The position numbers and the translations under genes were made by a program. A DNA stretch of 64,000 bases from Anabaena cylindrica PCC 7122 (GTDB lineage Bacteria > Cyanobacteriota > Cyanobacteriia > Cyanobacteriales > Nostocaceae). The notes below the pieces were generated by a model. The model was not told where the DNA came from and searched no databases. It saw nothing but the letters and a program-made list of their open reading frames with translations. Shown in pieces: positions 17,095 through 26,516 of the stretch (positions within the stretch are counted from its first letter, which is position 1; every line of letters begins with the position of its first letter). Location of the stretch: contig NC_019771.1 in assembly GCF_000317695.1 (NCBI RefSeq), positions 1,926,001 to 1,990,000 on the forward strand. Direction: 5' to 3'.

Positions 17095-18534
17095 ATGAGT
17101 GCCACTGTCAAAACCTTAGTCAACCAACCCTACAAGTACGGCTTCGTCACTGATATTGAAGCTGATACTATTCCGCGTGGACTAAACGAAGACGTTATCC
17201 GCCTGATTTCCGCTAAAAAGAACGAACCGGAATTTATGCTGGAGTTTCGCCTCCGGGCTTATCACCAGTGGCTAAAAATGACGGAACCAACTTGGCCAAG
17301 TGTCAACTATCCGCCTATTAATTATCAGGATATTATTTATTATTCCGCGCCGAAACAAAAGAAAGCAAAGCTCAACAGTTTGGATGAAGTTGATCCTACT
17401 CTCTTGGAAACATTTGAGAAGTTAGGTATTTCTCTTTCTGAACAAAAGCGACTAAGCAATGTAGCTGTTGATGCAATTTTTGATAGTGTTTCTGTCGCCA
17501 CTACATTTAAAGAAAAACTCGCCGAAGATGGTGTGATATTCTGCTCATTCTCGGAAGCATTACAAGAACACCCAGAATTGATTAAAAAATATTTGGGTAG
17601 TGTTGTTCCTATTGCTGATAACTATTTTGCAGCTTTAAATGCGGCTGTGTTCAGTGACGGTTCCTTTGTGTACATTCCTAAAGGTGTAAAATGTCCAATG
17701 GAATTGTCTACATATTTCCGCATTAATTCCGGTGATACAGGACAATTTGAAAGAACATTAATTGTCGCCGAAGAAGGTAGCTATGTTTCCTATTTAGAAG
17801 GTTGTACAGCCCCAATGTACGACAGTAATCAATTACACGCTGCGGTAGTGGAATTGGTAGCTTTAGATAATGCGGAAATTAAATATTCTACTGTGCAGAA
17901 CTGGTACGCTGGGGATGAAAATGGTAAAGGTGGAATTTACAATTTTGTTACCAAGCGCGGTTTGTGTCAGGGTGTAAATTCTAAGATTTCTTGGACTCAG
18001 GTTGAAACTGGTTCGGCTATTACTTGGAAGTATCCTAGCTGTGTGTTGGTTGGTGATAACTCGGTGGGTGAATTTTATTCGGTGGCGCTGACAAATCATA
18101 TGCAGCAAGCTGATACGGGAACAAAGATGATTCATGTGGGGAAAAATACCCGCAGTACTATTATTTCTAAAGGAATTTCTGCTGGTAAATCTAGTAATAG
18201 TTACCGGGGTTTGGTGAAGATTAATCCGACTGCGAAAGGCGCAAGAAATTATTCTCAATGTGACTCGATGTTAATTGGAGATAATGCTCACGCTAATACT
18301 TTTCCTTATATTCAAGTTCAGAATAATACTGGGAAGGTTGAGCATGAGGCTTCTACTTCTAAGATTGGTGAAGATCAATTGTTCTTTTTTGCTCAACGCG
18401 GTATTTCTTCGGAAGATGCTATTTCGATGATGATTAGCGGTTTCTGTAAGGATGTTTTTAATCAGCTTCCTATGGAGTTTGCTGTTGAGGCTGATAAGTT
18501 GTTGAGTCTGAAGTTGGAAGGTAGTGTGGGTTAA
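17095..18534 (+). CDS. sufB: Fe-S cluster assembly scaffold SufB
   Basis: Core subunit of the SufBC2D scaffold that assembles iron-sulfur clusters in the cytoplasm. At 479 residues it is full length. Recognisable are GLNEDVIRLISAKKNEPEFM near the N-terminus, the beta-helix region with AALNAAVFSDGSFVYIPKGV, and the C-terminal block SQCDSMLIGDNAHANTFPYI then RGISSEDAISMMISGF. First gene of the sufBCDS run and directly downstream of the SufR operators. Confidence 0.97.
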   Translation: MSATVKTLVNQPYKYGFVTDIEADTIPRGLNEDVIRLISAKKNEPEFMLEFRLRAYHQWLKMTEPTWPSVNYPPINYQDIIYYSAPKQKKAKLNSLDEVDPTLLETFEKLGISLSEQKRLSNVAVDAIFDSVSVATTFKEKLAEDGVIFCSFSEALQEHPELIKKYLGSVVPIADNYFAALNAAVFSDGSFVYIPKGVKCPMELSTYFRINSGDTGQFERTLIVAEEGSYVSYLEGCTAPMYDSNQLHAAVVELVALDNAEIKYSTVQNWYAGDENGKGGIYNFVTKRGLCQGVNSKISWTQVETGSAITWKYPSCVLVGDNSVGEFYSVALTNHMQQADTGTKMIHVGKNTRSTIISKGISAGKSSNSYRGLVKINPTAKGARNYSQCDSMLIGDNAHANTFPYIQVQNNTGKVEHEASTSKIGEDQLFFFAQRGISSEDAISMMISGFCKDVFNQLPMEFAVEADKLLSLKLEGSVG

Positions 18535-18597
18535 GAGTAAGCTCACGCAGAGGCGCAGAGGCGCGAAGAAAGAAAGAAAAGAGAAGAGAGAGAGAAG

Positions 18598-19383
18598 ATG
18601 ATTATTGAGAATAGTGATTTGATTTTGTCAGTTAAGGATTTGACGGCTGATGTTGATGGTACGTCAATTTTGAAGGGTGTGAATTTGGAAGTTCGCGCTG
18701 GTGAAGTTCATGCAATTATGGGGCCGAATGGTTCTGGTAAGAGTACTTTTTCTAAGGCTTTGGCAGGACATCCAGCTTATACTGTTACTGGTGGTGAGGT
18801 GATTTTTCAAGGACAAAATCTTTTGGAAATGGAAGCTGAGGAAAGAGCTAGAAGTGGTGTGTTTTTGGCTTTTCAATATCCTTTGGAAATTCCCGGTGTG
18901 AGTAATTTGGATTTTTTACGGGTGGCTTATAATTCCCGTCGAAAAGCTCAGGGATTAGAAGAGGTTGATGCTTTTGATTTCGATGATTTGATTGAGGAAA
19001 GGTTGGATGTGGTGAAGATGAATTCCTCTTTTCTTAATCGCAGTGTGAATGAAGGTTTTTCTGGTGGTGAAAAGAAGCGGAATGAAATTCTGCAAATGGC
19101 TTTGCTAGAACCCAAGTTGGCGATTTTAGATGAGACTGATTCGGGTTTGGATATTGATGCTCTAAAAATTGTGGCAAATGGGGTAAATCAATTAGCAAGT
19201 CCTGAAAATGCCACAATTATGATTACTCACTATCAGCGTCTTCTGGATTATATTATCCCTGATTTTGTTCATGTTATGGCACAAGGACGCATTATTAGAA
19301 GTGGTGGTAAGGAGTTGGCGTTAGAGTTGGAATCTCGTGGTTACGATTGGGTTCTAGAAGAAGCTTTGGGAGTGGGTGTATAA
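18598..19383 (+). CDS. sufC: Fe-S cluster assembly ATPase SufC
   Basis: ABC-type ATPase of the SufBC2D complex. Walker A is GPNGSGKST (about residues 41-49), the signature is FSGGEKKRNEI and Walker B is LAILDETDSGLD. At 261 residues it is full length. It follows sufB after 63 bp of purine-rich repeat sequence. Its TAA stop shares one base with the sufD ATG (TAATG), pointing to translational coupling. Confidence 0.97.
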   Translation: MIIENSDLILSVKDLTADVDGTSILKGVNLEVRAGEVHAIMGPNGSGKSTFSKALAGHPAYTVTGGEVIFQGQNLLEMEAEERARSGVFLAFQYPLEIPGVSNLDFLRVAYNSRRKAQGLEEVDAFDFDDLIEERLDVVKMNSSFLNRSVNEGFSGGEKKRNEILQMALLEPKLAILDETDSGLDIDALKIVANGVNQLASPENATIMITHYQRLLDYIIPDFVHVMAQGRIIRSGGKELALELESRGYDWVLEEALGVGV

Positions 19384-20726
19384 TGAATGTTCCAATTAAT
19401 GTAGAGACGTTTCATGAAACATCTCTACAAAAAAATCTATTAGATAGAGATGCTTTTTTGACTGATTTGTTAAGTGGTGTAACTACCAAAAAAGAAGATG
19501 GTTGGTTACAAGGTTTACGCGATGTTGCTGCTAATTGGGTGCGTCATTCTGTGATTCCTAATACCCGTGAGGAAGAATGGCGTTTTACTGATTTATCACC
19601 TCTGAAGCAGGTTAAATTTAATTTAGGGATGTTTGAGGAAATATCTTTAGAAGATTATATTTTACCTGAAGTTTCTCAGCGGTTGGTATTTGTAAATGGT
19701 GTTTATTCACCGAATTTATCAAATACTGAAAATTTGCCTTCTGGGTTAATGGTTGGTAATTTAGATGTGTTATCTGGTGAGGTTTTACGGAAATATTTAG
19801 CCCAAGCTGAGGGCGCAAATGAGGTTTTTACTGCTCTAAATACTGCTGGTTTGTGTGATGCTGCGGTGGTATGGGTTGGTAAAAATGTGGTGGTTGAGTC
19901 TCCTATTCATCTGCTATTTGTTTCTGTGTCGGGTGAGTCTGCTACTATTTCTCAACCGCGTGTTTTAGTGGTTGCGGAATGTGGTTCTCAGGTGGGTTTA
20001 ATTGAAGAATATACGAACCGCCCAGACGCAGAGAACGCAGAGGAGGAGGTTTATTTTACTAATGGTGTGACGGAAATCTGGGTACATGAAAATGCTCAGG
20101 TAAGTCATTCTAGGGTTGTGTGGGAAGGTGACGCGGCTTTTCATGTGGGGAAAACTGCGGTGACTCAGGCTCGATCTAGTCGTTATACTTGTAATGCTGT
20201 GACTGTTGGTGGAAAAATATCCCGTCACAATTTGGAGATTTTGCAGACTGGTGAGCAAACGGAAACGACTCTGAATGGTTTAACAGTTGTTGCTGATAAT
20301 CAATTGGGTGATACTCACAGTGCGATCGCTCTCAATCATCCTCATGGTATAAGTAAGCAGCTACATAAGTGCATTATAGGCGATCGCGCTCATGGTGTAT
20401 TTAATGGTAAGGTTTTTGTCCCCAAACCCGCGCAGTTAACTGACGCAGCACAGCTAAACCGGAATTTGCTGTTGTCACCTAAAGCTAGAGTTGATACCAA
20501 ACCCCAATTAGAAATCACTGCTGATAATGTCAAATGCGCTCACGGTGCGACTGTCAGCCAATTGGAAGATGATCAAATATTCTACCTGCAAAGTCGCGGT
20601 ATTGATGAAGTTAATGCACGCAAGTTGTTAGTTAATGCTTTCGCTGCGGAAATTATTAATTTCATACCTGTTCCTTCGTTGCGAGACAAGCTGTTGAAAA
20701 CCGTCACCAGTCTCACAAATAAATAA
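19383..20726 (+). CDS. sufD: Fe-S cluster assembly protein SufD
   Basis: SufB paralogue and third component of the scaffold complex. ATG 19383 is chosen because it overlaps the sufC stop. Typical blocks are NTREEEWRFTDLSPLK, VGGKISRHNLEILQTGEQTE and ADNVKCAHGATVSQLEDDQI. Two stretches look derived from genomic repeats: residues 7-16 from a palindromic repeat (19401-19428), and residues about 212-221 (NRPDAENAEEE) from an AACCGCAGAGACGCAGAG-type repeat (about 20016-20045). The frame stays open through both. Confidence 0.96.
   Translation: MNVPINVETFHETSLQKNLLDRDAFLTDLLSGVTTKKEDGWLQGLRDVAANWVRHSVIPNTREEEWRFTDLSPLKQVKFNLGMFEEISLEDYILPEVSQRLVFVNGVYSPNLSNTENLPSGLMVGNLDVLSGEVLRKYLAQAEGANEVFTALNTAGLCDAAVVWVGKNVVVESPIHLLFVSVSGESATISQPRVLVVAECGSQVGLIEEYTNRPDAENAEEEVYFTNGVTEIWVHENAQVSHSRVVWEGDAAFHVGKTAVTQARSSRYTCNAVTVGGKISRHNLEILQTGEQTETTLNGLTVVADNQLGDTHSAIALNHPHGISKQLHKCIIGDRAHGVFNGKVFVPKPAQLTDAAQLNRNLLLSPKARVDTKPQLEITADNVKCAHGATVSQLEDDQIFYLQSRGIDEVNARKLLVNAFAAEIINFIPVPSLRDKLLKTVTSLTNK
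19401..19428. repeat. palindromic repeat inside sufD
   Basis: A 28-bp near-palindrome with half-site GTAGAGACGTTTCATG. A second copy with few changes lies in the P450-glgA spacer at 38526-38553. Here it is translated as part of the SufD N-terminus. Confidence 0.75.
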
Positions 20727-20838
20727 CGAAAAATACAGAATTTAGAAGTGAAAGAAGTCTATTTTCCTGAATTTCTCAAACTACTAAATTCTCAAAATTA
20801 TTCTGTTGGCGTGACGTTAGCCATACTCCTTATTAAAA

Positions 20839-22107
20839 ATGATCATCACTTCTACCAAAACTCTAGGCGATCAAGTTCGTGAAGATTTCCCGATTTTACA
20901 TCAAGAAATTCACGGTAAACCATTAGTCTATCTTGATAATGCAGCTACTTCTCAAAAGCCTTTAGCTGTATTAAATGCTTGGCGTGATTATTACGAACAA
21001 TATAACTCCAATGTCCATCGTGGCGCTCATTCTCTCAGTGCAAAAGCCACAGATGCTTATGAAGCCACAAGAGACAAAATTGCTAAATTTATTAATGCAA
21101 AATCACGTCAAGAAATTGTCTACACTCGCAACGCCAGCGAAGCCATTAACCTGGTGGCTTACAGTTGGGGAATGAACAATTTACAGCCAGGAGATGAAAT
21201 TATTCTCTCGGTAATGGAACATCATAGTAATATAGTTCCTTGGCAATTTGTTGCTCAAAAAACTGGTGCAGTATTGAAGTTTGTTGAATTAACGCCAGAA
21301 GAAACTTTTGATTTAGCACAGTTTAAACAACTGATTTCTCAAAAAACAAAACTGGTGTCATTAGTTCATGTTTCCAATACTTTGGGCTGTATCAACCCAG
21401 TCAAGGAAATCGCCGCAATTGCTCATAGCTACGGGGCAAAATTTTTAATGGATGCTTGCCAAAGTGTCCCCCATATGCATATTGATGTCCAAGAAATTGA
21501 CTGTGATTGGTTGGTAGCTTCTGGACATAAAATGTGCGCTCCTACTGGTATTGGTTTTTTGTATGGTAAGTTAGATTTACTAGAAGCAATGCCGCCATTT
21601 TTTGGTGGTGGTGAGATGATCGCCGAGGTATATTTAGACCATTCTACCTATGCAGAATTACCCCATAAATTTGAAGCGGGTACACCTGCAATTGGAGAAG
21701 CAATTGCTCTCGGTGCAGCGATAGATTATCTGACTAATATTGGTATGGATAAAATCCATGCTTATGAAGCAGAACTAACCGCTTATTTATTTGAGCAATT
21801 AGCACAAATACCCCAAATCAGAATCTACGGGCCAAAACCTAATGCTCAAGGAGAAGGTAGAGCCTCATTAGCAGCTTTTACAGCAGACGGTGTTCACCCA
21901 AATGACTTATCTACATTATTAGATCAAGAAGGGGTCGCCATTCGTTCTGGACACCATTGTACTCAACCATTACACCGTTATTTAGATTTACCGGGAACTG
22001 CACGGGCAAGTTTATATTTTTACAACACCCATGAAGAAATTGATATTTTTATCAAGGCTTTGAAGGAAACACTGGACTTTTTTGCAAGTGTGTTCGGTGA
22101 TGAATAA
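20839..22107 (+). CDS. sufS: SufS-type cysteine desulfurase
   Basis: PLP enzyme that supplies sulfur from cysteine to the Suf scaffold. The PLP lysine is Lys231 (ASGHKMCAPTG) and the catalytic cysteine is Cys374 (RSGHHCTQPLHR), both in the class II SufS context. The length is 422 residues. It follows sufD after 112 bp and closes the suf run. No SufE or SufU gene is adjacent. Confidence 0.96.
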   Translation: MIITSTKTLGDQVREDFPILHQEIHGKPLVYLDNAATSQKPLAVLNAWRDYYEQYNSNVHRGAHSLSAKATDAYEATRDKIAKFINAKSRQEIVYTRNASEAINLVAYSWGMNNLQPGDEIILSVMEHHSNIVPWQFVAQKTGAVLKFVELTPEETFDLAQFKQLISQKTKLVSLVHVSNTLGCINPVKEIAAIAHSYGAKFLMDACQSVPHMHIDVQEIDCDWLVASGHKMCAPTGIGFLYGKLDLLEAMPPFFGGGEMIAEVYLDHSTYAELPHKFEAGTPAIGEAIALGAAIDYLTNIGMDKIHAYEAELTAYLFEQLAQIPQIRIYGPKPNAQGEGRASLAAFTADGVHPNDLSTLLDQEGVAIRSGHHCTQPLHRYLDLPGTARASLYFYNTHEEIDIFIKALKETLDFFASVFGDE

Positions 22108-22165
22108 ATATGAGGTGGGTGATTCCCACCTTCCATACTTATTATTAAATCTCGGCTTTGATAGT

Positions 22166-22268
22166 AATTCCCAAGCTCATGAAATACACCCCACCCGCGC
22201 TGTCGCGCACCCTCCCCTTGGTAAGGGGAGGGTTAATTTTGTATCTAACTAAAGTGGGAAAGGCTATA
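22166..22268. repeat. dispersed repeat R1, intact copy
   Basis: Begins AATTCCCAAGCTCATGAAAT, has a perfect CCCTCCCCTT/AAGGGGAGGG palindrome in the middle, and ends AGTGGGAAAGGCTATA. Related copies lie at 27575-27959 (interrupted) and 49255-49324 (5'-truncated). Confidence 0.85.
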
Positions 22269-22310
22269 TTAGTTTCATGCAATACTTTTCAAACAACCTC
22301 TAAAATATTC

Positions 22311-23742
22311 GGTTCTTCGGTAGTTGTTATGCCAAACTATTAGCTACACTCACTAAATAATATTAAAAAATGTATCAATAAATGACTAAAGGTATTGTAG
22401 GGGTTGACATACAAAGAGCATTTATTATTAACTATAAATGCAATCCAAATTATTTTTAGATAAACTTAAAGTTATGACTGGCAAAAAAGGTATTAAAATT
22501 CTAACAGAAATTCTGGATTTAAGCGGTGTAAAAGTTGTATCACATCGCCTTCATACCGGAATTGGAATGATTTTACAAATTGAACAAGAAAATTCTTTTG
22601 CTACCTGCCCATATTGTGGCACAACCAGCCATAAATTACATCAAAATCATAGACATATTATTAAAGACCTCCCTTTTGGAGAAAAAGAAATATTTTTAGA
22701 AATTAATCGCCGACAGTTTAAATGTGAACAATGTAAAAAACCATTTAGTGAAGATTTAGATTTTTGTTAAAAAGAAAAGAACTTTTACAAATCGCCTTGC
22801 AAATAAGACAATACAAGAAGTTTTAGAAAACGACATTCATAGTATAGCAGCAAAAGGTATAGTAACAAAAGACGAAATAGAAAGAATGTTAAAAGACGCA
22901 TCATCAGAATTACCAGATTTAAAACCTATAAATCTAAAAAGACTGGGAATTGATGAAATAGCTTTGAAGAAAGGACATGGGAATTACTGTGCAGTATTAG
23001 TAGATTTAGATCAGAGCAAACTAATTGCGATTTTAAGCGGACGAACACAAGAAATAATCAGGAAAACCCTTATGGGATGGGGGACAGAGATTCTAGAAAA
23101 TATAGAAGAAGTCAGTATAGATTTGTGGAGTGGCTATAAAACTTTAGTAACAGAATTAATGCCAAATGCTCAAGTAGTAGCTGATAGATTTCATGTAATG
23201 ACACAGATTAACAAAGAATTAGATACACAAAGAAAAGGGAAAACGGAAAGTTGAAGATTTAATCAAGAAAGCAAATACAACAGAAAAATCTAAATATGAA
23301 GAAATATTAGCTGGATTGAAGAATAGTAAATATCCCTTACTTAAAAATGAAGATAAGTTAACCCAAGAGCAATTAGAGAAACTGATTCAAGTTAAAAATG
23401 TCTCGCCTATTTTGAAGGAAATGCACGAATTTAAAGAAAAGATTAGGCAAATTTTTAATACTACACAAGATTGGTATACGGGAGTTTTCAAATTAGGTAT
23501 GTGGTTATCGAGAGCTAAAAAATACTTCCCAAATAGCAACAATACTATTATTCGTTGGTATCAGGAAATTATAGCCTACTTTGATAATAGGACAACCAGT
23601 GGTACTGTGGAAGGAATTAATAACAAGCTTAAACTAATAAAACGTTCGGGATATGGATTTAAAACTTTGAAAATTTCCGAATTAGATGCTTATTAAGTTG
23701 GCATTATGTTTAATAGTTTAGCATAAAAAGTACCGAAGAGCC
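22311..23742 (+). mobile_element. ISL3-family insertion sequence, 1,432 bp
   Basis: Terminal inverted repeats are GGTTCTTCGGTAGTTGTTAT on the left and GGCTCTTCGGTACTTTTTAT on the right (reverse complement). They share AAACTATTA further in. An exact 8-bp duplication AAATATTC flanks the element (22303-22310 and 23743-23750), as expected for ISL3. The ends look functional and the insertion is recent enough to keep a perfect target duplication. The transposase inside is interrupted. It is inserted between sufS and the COG0523 GTPase gene. Confidence 0.93.
22438..23713 (+). pseudogene. ISL3 transposase, three frameshifts
   Basis: N-terminal zinc finger CPYCGTTSHKLHQNH, DDE residues in GIDEIALKKGHG and SIDLWSGYK, and the glutamate in GTVEGINNKLKLIKR. 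The reading frame changes three times. There is one extra T in the T5 run at 22761-22765. There is an effective +1 around 23232-23244 (AAAAGGGAAAA). One A is missing at 23661-23664. Correcting the last restores the ISL3 ending GYGFKNFENFRIRCLLSW and a stop at 23711. All three are at or next to homopolymers, so either decay or base-calling error could explain them. Confidence 0.88.
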
Positions 23743-23791
23743 AAATATTCTTTGACACAAAACTACCATTTTTAACCAAGGTGTGTTAAAT

Positions 23792-23806
23792 AGAGAATGA
23801 TTATCA
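23792..23806. promoter_or_regulatory. candidate Zur box
   Basis: AGAGAATGATTATCA matches the 7-1-7 palindrome TGATAATNATTATCA at 13 of 14 informative-plus-spacer positions allowing two mismatches (positions 1 and 4). It lies 28 bp before a COG0523 GTPase gene and upstream of a ZnuA-like gene, which fits zinc-responsive control. Confidence 0.65.
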
Positions 23807-23833
23807 ATAAATCATCAAAATTTCTTTGAGAAT

Positions 23834-24805
23834 ATGATTGCTTCAGAAACATTGACGACCGTACCTGTAACTGTTTTAACTGGCTACTTGGGTGCAGGTA
23901 AAACTACTCTACTTAATCACATTCTTACTTATGAACACGGCAAAAAGGTTGCTGTGATCGTCAATGAATTTGGGGAAGTAGGCATTGATAATCAACTAGT
24001 TATTGATGCAGATGAAGAAATCTTTGAAATGAATAACGGCTGTATTTGTTGTACAGTGCGTGGCGATTTAATTCGCATTATCAACAATTTGATGAAGCGG
24101 CGTGATAAATTTGACCATTTAGTAATTGAAACTACTGGATTAGCTGACCCTGCACCTGTAATTCAGACATTCTTTGTTGATGAAGATATGCAGAGTCAAC
24201 TTTCATTAGATGCAGTAGTTACAGTTGTGGATGCTAAACATATTTGGCAACATTGGGAAGCAGACGAAGCCCAAGAACAAATTGCATTTGCTGATGTGAT
24301 TTTATTGAATAAAACAGATTTAGTCACCCCAGAAAATTTAGAAGAATTAGAAAAGCGGATTCGGTCGATGAATGCGATCGCTAAAATCCACCGCACCCGC
24401 AACTCAGAACTAGGAATGGATGCACTTTTGGGAGTACAAGCCTTTAACCTAGACCGCGCTTTAGAAATTGACCCCAATTTCTTAGGTGAAGATGCTCATG
24501 TACATGATGAAAGCGTCTATTCTGTAGCTTTAGTCGAAAAAGGTGCAATAGATGGACAAAAATTAAATGATTGGTTGGGTGAATTATTGCGTACCCAAGG
24601 AACAGATATTTTCCGCATGAAAGGCATTTTAAACATAGCCGGAGAAGATAATCGTTTCGTCTTCCAGGGAGTACACATGATATTTGATGGTAGACCAGAT
24701 AGACCTTGGAAAGCCAGCGAAACCCGGAAAAACGAACTTGTATTCATCGGTCGAAATCTAGATGAATCCCAACTAAAACAAGATTTTCTTGCCTGTTTGG
24801 CGTAA
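23834..24805 (+). CDS. COG0523 (CobW/ZNG1-like) metallochaperone GTPase
   Basis: G3E-family GTPase thought to insert metal, often zinc, into target proteins. The P-loop is GYLGAGKTTLLNH (18-30), the metal-binding CxCC motif is Cys70-Ile-Cys72-Cys73, and NKTD is at 159-162. A CobW_C domain is at the C-terminus. There is no long His-rich stretch, only HVHDE near residue 221. A Zur-like box directly upstream and a metal-binding ABC protein downstream argue for a zinc role rather than cobalamin synthesis. 323 residues. Confidence 0.9.
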   Translation: MIASETLTTVPVTVLTGYLGAGKTTLLNHILTYEHGKKVAVIVNEFGEVGIDNQLVIDADEEIFEMNNGCICCTVRGDLIRIINNLMKRRDKFDHLVIETTGLADPAPVIQTFFVDEDMQSQLSLDAVVTVVDAKHIWQHWEADEAQEQIAFADVILLNKTDLVTPENLEELEKRIRSMNAIAKIHRTRNSELGMDALLGVQAFNLDRALEIDPNFLGEDAHVHDESVYSVALVEKGAIDGQKLNDWLGELLRTQGTDIFRMKGILNIAGEDNRFVFQGVHMIFDGRPDRPWKASETRKNELVFIGRNLDESQLKQDFLACLA

Positions 24806-24845
24806 ATCGAGATCCCCCTTAACAAATGGGGAACTAGAGTCAAAG

Positions 24846-24864
24846 TCCTCCTTTTTAAGGAGGA
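24846..24864. terminator. hairpin after the COG0523 gene
   Basis: TCCTCCTT-TTT-AAGGAGGA, a perfect eight-base stem about 40 bp after the stop codon. No clear T-run follows, so it is only a possible terminator or a repeat-derived hairpin. Confidence 0.4.
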
Positions 24865-24882
24865 TTTAGGAGAATCTTAAAA

Positions 24883-24920
24883 TTTTTAATACATTCAGAT
24901 ACCATTTTTCAAACATCCTC
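24883..24920. repeat. dispersed repeat, second copy of the 15763 repeat
   Basis: TTTTTAATACATTCAGATAC then CATTTTTCAAACATCCTCTG; close to the copy at 15763-15800. It is followed by CTCTGTGTTCTCTGCGTCTC (24982 onward), another widespread repeat related to the stretch inside sufD. Confidence 0.7.
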
Positions 24921-25028
24921 TGAGGCGTTGGTGCATAAGAATGAGAAATTAATATCCTCAATCAACAACGCCATTTTCTTTTCTCTGTGTTCTCTGCGTC
25001 TCTGCGGTTAGTAAAATTATATCTAGAC

Positions 25029-26084
25029 ATGAACTTCACAACTAGCAAACCTCAACAATTTGCAGCCCATTATTCAGGGAAACTTGCAGATTATGTCACA
25101 TCCCTAGCTTGGTCATCTCAAGGAGAGATACTAGCAGCAACTTCGGCTGCTGGAGAAGTTGTTTTGTGGGAAAATGGCGAATTAAAAACCTTACAAACTG
25201 CTACAAATAAATCAGTAGATTGTGTTGCATTTTCCACTGATGGTAAATATTTAGCCGTTGGTGGACAAAATGGACAAGTTAAAATTTGGCGAGAAAATAA
25301 ATTAATTGCTACTTTAGAAAATGCTCCTGCTTGGGTTGATAAATTAGCTTGGAGTCCTACTAATAACCAACTCGCTTTTAGTTTAGGGCGTTATGTTCAA
25401 GTATGGGATGCAGATACAGAAGAAATTGTTGTGACGCTGAATTTTGAAAACTCGTCAGTTTTGGCTATTGATTGGCGTAAAGATGGGCAATATTTAGCCA
25501 TTAGCGGTTATCAGGGAGTGAAGATTTGGAATACTCAAGATTGGGATGAGGAACCTTATTTTCTTTCTATGACAACCGTTAGTGTAGCAATGGCTTGGTC
25601 GCCTGACGGTAAATATTTAGGTTCGGGTAATATGGATCGCAGCGTTACCGTATTGGAATGGGGAAATCCTGACCCTTGGGTAATGCGCGGCTTTCCGGGA
25701 AAAATTCGCCAATTAGCTTGGTCAGAAGTCACAACAGCCGTAGGTGCGCCGCTTTTGGCTTCTTCCAGTGTTGAGGGTGTGGTAGTTTGGGAAAAATCAG
25801 AAGATGAATCTTTGGGTTGGGAAGCACGGATATTAACCAATCATGTGGATATCATTAATGCGATCGCATTTGCACCCCAAAGTTTTCTTCTCGCTTCTGC
25901 CGGTGCTGATGGCTGGTTGTGTTTGTGGAACCAAGCCACAGAAGTATCACAGATTCTCACAGGTGTCAGCGCCGGTTTTTCCACCCTAGCGTGGCATCCC
26001 AGTAAAAGTGGAGTCTCTCCACCCTTATTAGCCGCAGGTGGGGAACAAGGAGAACTACTAATCTGGTCAACAACTACTGACTAA
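25029..26084 (+). CDS. WD40-repeat protein
   Basis: About 351 residues forming a seven-bladed WD40 propeller: repeats such as VTSLAWSSQGEILAATSAAG, VDCVAFSTDGKYLAVGGQNG and INAIAFAPQSFLLASAGADG, most ending in VxxWE or LWN. There is no signal peptide, so it is cytoplasmic. ATG 25029 starts the conserved part; an upstream in-frame start at 24987 falls in repeat sequence. Its position between a COG0523 GTPase and a metal-transport protein suggests a scaffold role in metal homeostasis, which is inference only. Confidence 0.88.
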   Translation: MNFTTSKPQQFAAHYSGKLADYVTSLAWSSQGEILAATSAAGEVVLWENGELKTLQTATNKSVDCVAFSTDGKYLAVGGQNGQVKIWRENKLIATLENAPAWVDKLAWSPTNNQLAFSLGRYVQVWDADTEEIVVTLNFENSSVLAIDWRKDGQYLAISGYQGVKIWNTQDWDEEPYFLSMTTVSVAMAWSPDGKYLGSGNMDRSVTVLEWGNPDPWVMRGFPGKIRQLAWSEVTTAVGAPLLASSSVEGVVVWEKSEDESLGWEARILTNHVDIINAIAFAPQSFLLASAGADGWLCLWNQATEVSQILTGVSAGFSTLAWHPSKSGVSPPLLAAGGEQGELLIWSTTTD

Positions 26085-26143
26085 TCAATAATAATTGGCT
26101 ATGCTGTATCAGCAGCAGCCAGCCTAGCCTCTGAGAGTGAACT

Positions 26144-26422
26144 ATGAACATAGCTAAATTGATTTTGCTTGCTTGTCATGTATTTTTCGTATCTCTACTG
26201 CTGGTAGTTAGTCCAGCCCACGCATCTACAAAAATGAAATCTGCACCTGTTCCGCAGATAATTGTGATTGCATCTGCACAGCCAAATCCCGAATTGATAG
26301 CACCAAATTTAACTCCAGCAAACAGTTCCATTGTTGATCACATTGGTTGCACTTGTGGTACTTGTGTAAAAGCTAATTTTCAAATGTTGCAAGGTAAGTT
26401 ACCTGCGGCTGACTTTCAATAA
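26144..26422 (+). CDS. small exported cysteine-motif protein
   Basis: 92 residues with a clear signal peptide ending SPAHASTK, a proline-rich linker and a C-terminal GCTCGTCVKANFQMLQGKL block. The C-x-C-x-x-C cluster is a plausible metal or redox site. Sitting between the WD40 and ZnuA-like genes, it may be a periplasmic metal-binding partner (inference). A hairpin terminator lies just behind it. Confidence 0.65.
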   Translation: MNIAKLILLACHVFFVSLLLVVSPAHASTKMKSAPVPQIIVIASAQPNPELIAPNLTPANSSIVDHIGCTCGTCVKANFQMLQGKLPAADFQ

Positions 26423-26445
26423 AGTTAGGCGTTATGAAAATTCTT

Positions 26446-26480
26446 AAGGCACACTCCTAATGCTGTGCCTTTATTAATTT
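26446..26480 (+). terminator. rho-independent terminator
   Basis: AAGGCACA, a ten-base loop, TGTGCCTT, then TATTAATTT. A perfect eight-base stem after the small Cys protein gene; the T tract is imperfect. Confidence 0.6.
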
Positions 26481-26516
26481 ATAAAACTAATACAGCGTAG
26501 CAAAAATAACCATCCA

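Noticed and set aside
22438..23713. Programmed frameshifting in the ISL3 transposase
   Set aside because: ISL3 transposases are single-frame; three shifts in different directions are not a known programme.
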